Shown here piece by piece: positions 51,932 through 58,660 of a DNA stretch of 64,000 nucleotides. The position numbers and the translations under genes were made by a program. Each line of letters starts with the position of its first letter. The first letter of the stretch is position 1. The DNA is from JACVRM01 sp963839815 (GTDB taxonomy: Bacteria; Actinomycetota; Thermoleophilia; Gaiellales; Gaiellaceae): contig CAWIWF010000008.1 of assembly GCA_963839815.1 (NCBI GenBank), positions 310,001 through 374,000 of the forward strand. The letters run 5' to 3'. A model generated the notes under the pieces. It searched no databases. It was not told the DNA's origin and was given only the letters and a program-made list of their open reading frames with translations.

Positions 51932-53598
51932 GCGACCTCCACCGCACGCAGCCGGGGCGCGCCGAGGAGCTCGGGCTCCTGCGCGAAGAGCCGGTCGAGC
52001 GCCTCGATCACGACCGGGCAGAACTGGGAGCCGCTGTTGGCGTGCAGCTCGTCGAGCGCCGCCTGGACGCTCCGCCCGCGCCGGTAGGGCCGGTCGCTCG
52101 TAAGCGCATCGAGCGCGTCGGCGACGAGCACGATGCGGGCCGGCAGCGGCACGTCGTCGCCGGCGAGACCGTCCGGGTAGCCCGTGCCGTCGATGCGCTC
52201 GTGGCTCGAGCGGGCGACCTGCAGGACGATGGGGTGGAGGCCGACCTCCGAGAGGATGTACTCGGAGATGACCGGATGCTTCTTCATCATCGCCCACTCG
52301 TCCTCGTCGAGCGGACCGGGCTTCTGCAGGATCCGCTCCGGGATCCCGATCTTGCCGATGTCGTGCAGCAGCGCGCCGACCTCGATCGCGTCGAGCTCGG
52401 ACCCCGAGAAGCCGAGGCGCCGGCCGAGCGCCACCGCCAGCTCGGCGACCCGCTCGGTGTGGCCGCCGGTGTAGTAGTCCTTTGCCTCCATGCTCTTCGA
52501 GAGAGCGGCGATCGTGGCGAGATGCGTCTTCCGCACCCGCTCGACCAGGTCGGCGCTCTCGATCGCGGTCGCCAGCTGCGGCAGGACGGCGTCGCGCAGG
52601 CGAGACCAGCGCTGCTCGTCCAGGCGGCGGGGGTCGCCGAGCTCCAGCGAGCCGACGACGGTGCCGCCGGCCACGAGGAGCGTTCCGTCGCCGTCCGGCT
52701 CGCCGACGCGCACCGGCACGCCGAGCAGGCGCCCGAGCGCCTCCTGCGCGTAGGCGACGAGCTCGGCGCGGTCGTGGGCGCGTGAGGCGAGGCCGCCGGC
52801 GAACTGGAACAGCGCCTGCAGGTCCTCGTTGTGAGCGGCCAGGTCGGCGTTCGCGCGCCGGAGCTCCTCGTTCGCCCGGCGCACCTCCTCGACTCCGCGC
52901 TTGGTGCGAGCGACGTACTGGCGGACGGACAGCATCATCATGGCCGGCGGCAGCGCGAACGCCAGCAGCCCGGTCATGCCCATGCGCTCGTAGGCGATCG
53001 TGAGCGCGTAGGCGAGCGGGCCGGCGGCCAGGTAGTAGGGGGTCAGCCAGCGGAACCGCTCGCGCCAGACCTCGACCGGGCTCGTGCCGTCGGCGAGGCC
53101 GATCGCGAGCGAGAGCAGCCCGACGTTGACGATCATGTACGCGCCGCTCGCCGCCACTGCGCCGAGCACCCCGGGGGCGCCCGTGGACTCGACCACCGTG
53201 TAGGCGAGCGCGCCGGCTCCCGCGGCCAGCGCGAACTGGGCGGAGTCGAAGACGGCACGGTTCAGGCGTCCACGACGGACGAGCATGGTCATCGCGCCCA
53301 TGAGCACGGCCGTTGTCATCGCGGCGCCCACGCCGAAGGTGAAGCCGACGGCCAGCACGCCGACGCTGCCGAAGCTCGTCGCGCCACGGCCGTAGACCTC
53401 GATCGAGCCGGACTGCAGGGCCATTGTCAGCGCCACGAAGGCGGCGAGCGCCAGCGGCTCGGCCTGCGCCGCCTCGAGCACGCTCCCCCACTGGAGGGCG
53501 ACCACCGCGGCGGCGGCACTGGCGACGACAGAGATCAGGACGTTCGGATCGCGTCGGCCCCGGTCAGGGCTCGCCGCGGCGGCGGCTGCGTTGCCCAT
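51928..53598 (-). CDS. HD-GYP protein with N-terminal membrane sensor domain (c-di-GMP phosphodiesterase candidate)
   Basis: A 556-aa protein: 6-8 membrane helices (about 1-210), a short coiled coil (GVEEVRRANEELRRANADLAAHNEDL), a GAF-like segment (about 250-350) and an HD-GYP domain (about 365-545). The HD pair is in GALLHDIGKIGIPE; the GYP motif is ERIDGTGYPDG, with ARSSHE in place of the common HHE. HD-GYP domains hydrolyse cyclic di-GMP to GMP; the Ser replacement may alter metal binding. ATG 53598 lies one base after the subtilase stop, so the two genes form an operon. Earlier in-frame codons are the antisense of the subtilase repeats and are rejected. Confidence 0.85.
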   Translation of the reverse strand: MGNAAAAAASPDRGRRDPNVLISVVASAAAAVVALQWGSVLEAAQAEPLALAAFVALTMALQSGSIEVYGRGATSFGSVGVLAVGFTFGVGAAMTTAVLMGAMTMLVRRGRLNRAVFDSAQFALAAGAGALAYTVVESTGAPGVLGAVAASGAYMIVNVGLLSLAIGLADGTSPVEVWRERFRWLTPYYLAAGPLAYALTIAYERMGMTGLLAFALPPAMMMLSVRQYVARTKRGVEEVRRANEELRRANADLAAHNEDLQALFQFAGGLASRAHDRAELVAYAQEALGRLLGVPVRVGEPDGDGTLLVAGGTVVGSLELGDPRRLDEQRWSRLRDAVLPQLATAIESADLVERVRKTHLATIAALSKSMEAKDYYTGGHTERVAELAVALGRRLGFSGSELDAIEVGALLHDIGKIGIPERILQKPGPLDEDEWAMMKKHPVISEYILSEVGLHPIVLQVARSSHERIDGTGYPDGLAGDDVPLPARIVLVADALDALTSDRPYRRGRSVQAALDELHANSGSQFCPVVIEALDRLFAQEPELLGAPRLRAVEVA

Positions 53599-53599
53599 C

Positions 53600-55828
53600 T
53601 CAATCCCAGATATCGGCGGAATTCCACTCGGATGTAGCGTTCCACTCGCCCTCGGCCGAGTTCCAGGTCGTCGACGAGTTCCAGGACGACGAGGCATTCC
53701 AGCTCGACGAGGCATTCCACGACGAGGACGCGTTCCACGAGGAGGCCGCGTTCCAGGAGGACGAGGCTGCGAAGCCGGCGCCGTTCCAGCTCGAGGACGC
53801 GTTCCAGGAGCTCGACGCGTTCCAGCTCGAGGATGCGTTCCAGGAGGAGGACGCGTTCCAGGTGGCCGCGAGGTTCCAGCTGGACGATGCTGTCCACCCG
53901 GCGGCGGACGTCGAGACGGTGCCCGCCCGGTTGTCGGCTGCGTTCGCCTTGGCGGCGTCCCCCTTGACGCGCCAGGCAGCGGCGGCCTTCTTCCAGGCGT
54001 CGACTGCAGCGCCTGCGGCGTTCCCCTGCTCCCAGCGCGCCGCCGCGGACTCCATCGCCTCTGCGGCCTTGTCAGCGGCACCGTGGACGCGCCAGGCGTT
54101 GGCGGAGAGCTCGAGGGTGACGGCGGCCCACTCGGGAAGGCCGGCGCTCACGAGCGGGCCGACGGCCGCCGCGTGCGCCACCGCAGCCTTGTCCCACCGG
54201 ATCGCGCGCGACCAAGCGCCGCCCGCCCGATCCCAGGCGTTGGCCGCCTTGGCGAACATCGTCGCCGTCTGCCAGTGGCCGGCGGCCTTCTCCCATGCGT
54301 CCGCTGCCAGATCCCACTTGCCGCCGCGCTCGTACCTGTTGGCAGCGCGCTCCCAGGCGACCGCGTCGATCGCGCCCGAGTTGAGCTGGGACGTCGACGT
54401 CGTCGTCATGCCGCCGCTCGAGCGCACCAGCCCCTGGTTCGCAGACTGCAGGGCTCCCGAGTATCCGAGTGCCGTAGCCAGGTCGATCGCCGGCGCGAGG
54501 CTGCCTGCGAGCGGGCGGGCCGTGGTGACGAGCAGCCACTTGACCTGGTCCGGGGTCAGCGACGGCTTCCGCTCGAGCAGCAGGGACACTGCGCCGGCGA
54601 CCTGCGGAGCCGCGAACGAGGTGCCGTTGATCCGCAGATAGCCCGGCTCGACCACATTCTCGGGGGGTGCGAGGTTGGCCAGCGTCATCGCTGCCGGCAC
54701 AGGGCCGACGATGTGCCGCCCCGGCGCGACGATCTCGGGCTTGAGGAAGCCGTCACCGGTCGTACCGAAGGAGGAGAAGGAGGCGAGCAGGTCGTCGGCG
54801 ACCGCAGCCGTGCCGTTCATGTCCGAGCCGCCGACGGTGATCACGTACGGGTCGTTCCCCGGCGCGTAGTAGACGCTGTCGGGGCCCGAGTTCCCGGACG
54901 ACGCGACGACGACGATGCCCGCATGCCACACCTTCTCCGCGGCGAGCGCGAGCGGGCTCGTCCGGTAGGAGCTCGGCGTCGTCTCGCTGAGCGACATGTT
55001 GACGACGCGGATCCCGTGCGCCTTGCCGTTGGCGAGAATCCAGTCGAGTGCCGCGATCACGTCGCTCGTGCGCACCCCGGTCGAGGAGTTGACGTTGAAG
55101 GCGTAGACCTTCGCCGCCGGTGCCAGGCCGACGTAGCGGCCGTCCGCGCTCAGCCCGGCGGCCACCGACGCCACCAGGGTGCCGTGACCGTACGTGTCGT
55201 CGAGCGAGCCTGACTGCCCGGGGAGCGCCACCTGCACGACCCGAGAGGCGAGGTCCGCGACCGGCGCCACGCCGCTGTCGATCACCGCGATGTGCGCGCC
55301 CGCCCCCTGGAGGCCGCCGCTCCAGAGGCCGGTGGCGCCTGTGACCCCGGGGAACAGCGTCACCAGCGCGGGATAGCTGTAGGACGGCGAGAGCGGAACC
55401 GGAGCCGGCGCGGTCGGCGTGACAGAGCTGTCGCTCGCCTCCAGGAAGCGAATCGGCGAGTCGAGCGCGATCCGCCGCACGCGCTTCAGCCGGGCCAGCC
55501 GCACCAGGCTGCGGGGACGCACGACCATCTTGCGCGCCTGGATGGCGCGGAAGCGCTCCTCGAGCACGACGTCGCCGTCGACCGTCGACCCGTTGAGGCT
55601 CCGGCCGAAGACGATGACGTGCAGCTTGCGCTTCGGCGCGAGGCGCAGGCATCGATGCTGCTTCGGACGGTACTGCCGCGCCGAGCACGCGGCTCGAGCG
55701 ACATGACCGTCGATCTTGTGGTCGAAGCGCACGGCGGCGCCTGCCGGTGCTGCAAAGCCGAGTGAGGCCGCCGCTGCCGCCGTCGCGGCAAGCGCCGTGA
55801 GAACACCGAAGAGGTGAGAGGGCCGCAT
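53600..55828 (-). CDS. Secreted S8 (subtilisin-type) protease with helical and Trp-Asn-Ser repeat tails
   Basis: A 742-aa exported serine protease. A signal peptide (about 1-30) and prodomain precede the catalytic domain (about 120-420) with the Asp in GAHIAVIDSGVAP, the His in DTYGHGTLVASVAAG and the Ser in NGTSFAAPQVAGA. A helical region of WxxAA-type repeats (about 470-640) follows. The last ~95 residues are an array of S-S-S-W-N-A units containing about sixteen tryptophans, ending IWD. Such a tail suggests surface display, self-assembly or carbohydrate binding, but this is inference. ATG 55828 is chosen to place the signal peptide at the N-terminus. First gene of an operon with the HD-GYP protein. 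Confidence 0.85.
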   Translation of the reverse strand: MRPSHLFGVLTALAATAAAAASLGFAAPAGAAVRFDHKIDGHVARAACSARQYRPKQHRCLRLAPKRKLHVIVFGRSLNGSTVDGDVVLEERFRAIQARKMVVRPRSLVRLARLKRVRRIALDSPIRFLEASDSSVTPTAPAPVPLSPSYSYPALVTLFPGVTGATGLWSGGLQGAGAHIAVIDSGVAPVADLASRVVQVALPGQSGSLDDTYGHGTLVASVAAGLSADGRYVGLAPAAKVYAFNVNSSTGVRTSDVIAALDWILANGKAHGIRVVNMSLSETTPSSYRTSPLALAAEKVWHAGIVVVASSGNSGPDSVYYAPGNDPYVITVGGSDMNGTAAVADDLLASFSSFGTTGDGFLKPEIVAPGRHIVGPVPAAMTLANLAPPENVVEPGYLRINGTSFAAPQVAGAVSLLLERKPSLTPDQVKWLLVTTARPLAGSLAPAIDLATALGYSGALQSANQGLVRSSGGMTTTSTSQLNSGAIDAVAWERAANRYERGGKWDLAADAWEKAAGHWQTATMFAKAANAWDRAGGAWSRAIRWDKAAVAHAAAVGPLVSAGLPEWAAVTLELSANAWRVHGAADKAAEAMESAAARWEQGNAAGAAVDAWKKAAAAWRVKGDAAKANAADNRAGTVSTSAAGWTASSSWNLAATWNASSSWNASSSWNASSSWNASSSWNGAGFAASSSWNAASSWNASSSWNASSSWNASSSWNSSTTWNSAEGEWNATSEWNSADIWD
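53620..53880 (-). repeat. Tandem 18-bp coding repeats (W-N-A-S-S-S units)
   Basis: The 3' end of the subtilase gene is built of near-identical 18-bp units coding for the hexapeptide WNASSS with variants (WNLAAT, WNGAGF, WNSSTT, WNSAEG, WNATSE). Codon variation between units is modest, so recent expansion is plausible. This is a protein repeat, not an intergenic element. Confidence 0.85.
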
Positions 55829-55850
55829 GCCCTCGTTGTCCGGTGTGGGG

Positions 55851-55891
55851 GAGGCCGTCGCACCCCCCGAAAGGGGTAGCCCGTAGGCCTC
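55851..55891 (-). promoter_or_regulatory. Structured leader element upstream of the subtilase gene
   Basis: An outer 6-bp stem (GAGGCC/GGCCTC), an 8 x 9-nt asymmetric internal loop and an inner 4-bp stem (CCCC/GGGG) capped by a tetranucleotide (UUUC in the subtilase sense, GAAA in the other strand). It would lie in the leader of the minus-strand subtilase mRNA about 25-65 nt before the ATG. The internal-loop bases do not match a riboswitch I know. Confidence 0.4.
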
Positions 55892-55916
55892 GAACGAGGG
55901 ATTCGAGACAGCCCGG

Positions 55917-55922
55917 TACCAT
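55917..55922 (+). promoter_or_regulatory. -10 hexamer 6 nt upstream of rnj (leaderless)
   Basis: TACCAT ends exactly 6 nt before the rnj GTG at 55929. Confidence 0.55.
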
Positions 55923-55928
55923 GCGACG

Positions 55929-57584
55929 GTGCGGCCGGAGCCCTTGCGTGTCATCCCCCTCGGCGGTCTCGGCGAGGTGGGCAAGAACATGACCGTCTAC
56001 GAGAGTGGCGACGACATCGTCGTCGTGGACGCCGGCCTGGCGTTTCCCCGCGACGAGCAACTGGGCGTCGACCTCGTTCTCCCCGACATCACGTATCTGC
56101 GCGAGAACGCCGATCGTGTGCGCGCCGTGCTCCTCACCCACGGCCATGAGGATCACGTCGGCGGGCTCCCCTATCTCCTGCGAGAGGTGCCTGTGCCGGA
56201 AGTGTGGGCGACCCGGCTGACGCTCGGGCTCGTGCAGTCGAAGCTCGACGAGCACGGCCTGCTGCGCTCGACCGAGCTGAAAGAGGTAGATCCCGAGGGC
56301 CAGCCGGCGCAGATCGGTCCGTTCCGGGTCGAGTGGGTGCGCATGGCGCACTCGATCCCGGACACCGTCGCGATCGTGCTCGAGACGCCGTCGGGCCGTG
56401 TCGTACACACCGGCGACTACAAGATCGACCACACGCCGGTCGACGGCATGCGCACCGACGTGGGCCGACTCGCCGAGATGGGGAACCGCGGCGTCGACCT
56501 GCTCGTCGGCGACTCGACGAACGCGGAGCGACCCGGCGTGACGCCGTCCGAGCGCGTCGTCGGCGAGGCGTTTCGCCAGCTGATCCCGGTCCGGGAAGGT
56601 CGGGTCTTCGTGTCCTCGTTCGCCAGCAACGTGCACCGGATGCAGCAGGCGATCGACGTCGCTGCCGAGGTCGGGCGCAAGGTGTGCGTCATCGGCCGCT
56701 CGATGCGCAAGACGCTCAACATCTCGCGCAACCTCGGCTACATCACCGTCCCCGACAACCTGCTGATCCGCCCTAACGAGCTCGACGAGATGCCCCGCGG
56801 CCGGACACTCGTGCTCTGCTCCGGCAGCCAGGGCGAGCCCCTGTCCGCTCTCACTCGCATCGCGTACAACGACCACCCGTCCATCCAGGTCGAGCGCGGC
56901 GACACGGTGATCATCTCCGCCAAGCCGATCCCGGGGAATGAGCTGCGCGTGCACGACACGATCAACGGCCTGGCGCGTCTGGGGGCCGAGGTGCTGCACG
57001 AGGAGAACGCGCTCGTCCACGCCTCCGGCCACGGAAACGCCGAGGAGCTGCGCACGGTGCTGTCGCTGTTGCGCCCCCGCTGCGTGATGCCGGCCCACGG
57101 CGAGTTCCGTATGCAGGCCGCGCACGCCCGGCTCGCCGAGGAGTCGGGGGTCGACCCGGCCAACATCGTGCTCGCGGACAACGGCAGCGTCGTCGAGCTG
57201 GACGAGCGGGGCGCCCGACTTGCCGGGCGGGTCGAATCGGGCGTGACCTTCGTCGACGGACTCGGCGTTGGAGACGTGCAGGACGTCGCGCTGCGCGACC
57301 GCCGGCGGCTGTCCGAGGACGGCGTCGTCATCATCGTCGCGACGCTCGCCGCGCAGAACGGCGGCGTCAGTGCCCCCGAGCTCATCGTGCGGGGGGTCGG
57401 CGACGCCGGCGCCACCGTCGAGGAGCTGCGCGACGCTGCGCACCGCGTTCTCAGCGAGCTTGCCGCCCAGGACATGACGGAGATCAAGCTGATCCAGGAG
57501 CACCTGCACGACGAGGTCGGACAGCTGCTGTACGACCGCACCGGCCGCCGGCCGATGATCCTGCCGGTCATCGTCGAGGTGTGA
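55929..57584 (+). CDS. rnj: Ribonuclease J
   Basis: A 551-aa beta-CASP metallo-beta-lactamase RNase with 5'-3' exonuclease and endonuclease activity. It has the metal motif LLTHGHEDHVGGLPYLL (about residue 66), later ligands in HTGDYKID and MPAHGEFRM, the beta-CASP segment GDSTNAERPGVTPSE and the C-terminal domain (GVVIIVATLAAQNG). Length is typical. GTG 55929 supported by TACCAT at 6 nt. In actinobacteria rnj commonly follows dapA; here the subtilase operon has been inserted between them. Confidence 0.95.
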   Translation: MRPEPLRVIPLGGLGEVGKNMTVYESGDDIVVVDAGLAFPRDEQLGVDLVLPDITYLRENADRVRAVLLTHGHEDHVGGLPYLLREVPVPEVWATRLTLGLVQSKLDEHGLLRSTELKEVDPEGQPAQIGPFRVEWVRMAHSIPDTVAIVLETPSGRVVHTGDYKIDHTPVDGMRTDVGRLAEMGNRGVDLLVGDSTNAERPGVTPSERVVGEAFRQLIPVREGRVFVSSFASNVHRMQQAIDVAAEVGRKVCVIGRSMRKTLNISRNLGYITVPDNLLIRPNELDEMPRGRTLVLCSGSQGEPLSALTRIAYNDHPSIQVERGDTVIISAKPIPGNELRVHDTINGLARLGAEVLHEENALVHASGHGNAEELRTVLSLLRPRCVMPAHGEFRMQAAHARLAEESGVDPANIVLADNGSVVELDERGARLAGRVESGVTFVDGLGVGDVQDVALRDRRRLSEDGVVIIVATLAAQNGGVSAPELIVRGVGDAGATVEELRDAAHRVLSELAAQDMTEIKLIQEHLHDEVGQLLYDRTGRRPMILPVIVEV

Positions 57585-57591
57585 CGCTCGG

Positions 57592-57610
57592 GCGGGCGCT
57601 TCGCGCCCGC
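57592..57610 (+). terminator. Hairpin after rnj
   Basis: Perfect 8-bp stem GCGGGCGC/GCGCCCGC with loop TTC, 8 bases after the rnj stop; followed by pyrimidine-rich but not T-rich sequence. The rest of the 270-base gap up to 57854 shows no gene I can support. Confidence 0.55.
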
Positions 57611-57842
57611 TGCCTCGCTCTCACGGGGGAAACCCATCCTCGCCCGTGGGCTCCCTCGCTCGTCAGACGCGCCGGAGCCGCGGGTTGGCTGCGGCGGGGC
57701 AGAGCCCGCCTCCGCCGGTCGAAAGGACTCGCGCACGTCGCTCGCGCGCAGCGCGTCGGCTCGGCCTCCGTGGCGGACGCGCCGGTCGATGCGCCGGGTT
57801 GGTTGGCCCCGCCCCTCGGCGCACATCGCCGACGGAGGCACC

Positions 57843-57848
57843 TAGACT
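57843..57848 (+). promoter_or_regulatory. -10 hexamer 6 nt upstream of the unknown gene before ftsK
   Basis: TAGACT, third exact copy of this hexamer at the same 6-nt spacing (also rnz and dapA); here before the GTG at 57855. Confidence 0.5.
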
Positions 57849-57854
57849 CAGGGA

Positions 57855-58412
57855 GTGAGCATCGTTCATGCCAAGCGGCCGGGGTGGGCCGAGGTGCTGG
57901 CCTTTCACTCCGCCGACGCCGGTACGGGCCGGCGGGTCATCGCGCAGTTGCGCGCGTGCGAGGTGGCCGCGCTCTCCTTCTGCCGGCTGCTGGAGCGGTG
58001 GGCCCGCGGCGACGCCGACCCGTGCACGCCCGGACGCCGTCAGGCGGCACTTCGCCGCGCAGCCGAGCGGGCCGAGACGGCGCTCGTCGGGCTCGAGGAG
58101 CCGCTGGGCCGCTACCTGCTCGAGCTTGAGCCGGACCTGGCCGAGAGCGCTTCCTGGTATAGCGAGCCGTCGATCGCCGAGCTCGTCGAGTGGGAGCCGG
58201 TGCTCCAGCGCGCGGGCGTGGCGGTCTCGTCGGCGCGGGTTGCACGCGCGTATCTGGAGCTCGCGGTGTTCGTCCGGGCGCTCGAGGGTCTTGCCGCCGC
58301 CGCCGAGTGGGACGCCGTGCCCGACCGCTCGGCCCTGTGGGCCGGCCTGTTCGACCTGCGCGAGAATCTCACCAACGGCGCTGCGAACGACCTGCGCGCC
58401 CTCGCCGCCTAG
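57855..58412 (+). CDS. Helical protein of unknown function
   Basis: A 185-aa protein predicted to be almost all helix and rich in Ala, Leu, Glu and Arg, with two cysteines (LRACEVAALSFCRLLERW). It has no signal peptide or membrane helix. The middle (LEEPLGRYLLELEPDLAESASWYSEPSIAELVEWEPVL) and the C-terminus (DLRENLTNGAANDLRAL) show no motif I recognise. It could be a four-helix-bundle binding protein. The start GTG 57855 is well supported by TAGACT at 6 nt. Position just before ftsK may hint at cell division or chromosome biology, but that is speculation. Confidence 0.6.
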   Translation: MSIVHAKRPGWAEVLAFHSADAGTGRRVIAQLRACEVAALSFCRLLERWARGDADPCTPGRRQAALRRAAERAETALVGLEEPLGRYLLELEPDLAESASWYSEPSIAELVEWEPVLQRAGVAVSSARVARAYLELAVFVRALEGLAAAAEWDAVPDRSALWAGLFDLRENLTNGAANDLRALAA

Positions 58413-58468
58413 AGACCCCGGCACACATCCGGCGCACAGCCGGCACGGACACGCGCGTCTCTTCGCGC

Positions 58469-58577
58469 TACCGTCGGAGCCGGGCGGGTGGTGGAGGTCG
58501 TCTCCCCTTCCAGGGAGGATGGGGACTGCCGAGGGACATGCTGGTGAGGGGCGTCCGGAGCGGGCATGTCTTGGCAG
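58469..58577 (+). promoter_or_regulatory. ftsK promoter and structured leader
   Basis: A TACCGT hexamer (58469-58474) would start a leader of about 180 nt before the ftsK ATG. Within it, CTGCC (58526-58530) and GACATGC (58535-58541) pair with GCATGTC (58564-58570) and GGCAG (58573-58577). With two intervening G-U pairs this makes about a 14-bp stem enclosing a 22-nt loop. The remaining leader is GC-rich with no clear gene. The stem is too long to ignore but I cannot assign it to a known RNA family. Confidence 0.4.
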
Positions 58578-58660
58578 AGGGGCTCGCTCGCGGCGGGCGG
58601 CGACGGTCCGGCCGACCGGCCGTCAAGGGGTCTGCGCCCCAGCGTCGAAGAGGGCGGCCC

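Noticed and set aside
53620..53880. Short tandem repeats as a non-coding satellite or CRISPR
   Set aside because: The 18-bp units are in frame and encode the WNASSS tail of the subtilase.
55851..55891. c-di-GMP-I (GEMM) or c-di-AMP riboswitch before the subtilase gene
   Set aside because: The conserved core bases of those classes are not present; only a generic stem, internal loop and tetraloop-capped stem can be seen.
57585..57854. Gene in the rnj to 57855 gap
   Set aside because: Open frames there are short, Arg/Ala-rich and lack a start with ribosome-binding site or -10 hexamer.
58500..58600. SRP RNA or 6S RNA in the ftsK leader
   Set aside because: The SRP tetraloop region (GGAA in its conserved context) and the typical 6S central bubble are not recognisable; the stem is reported only as an unassigned structure.
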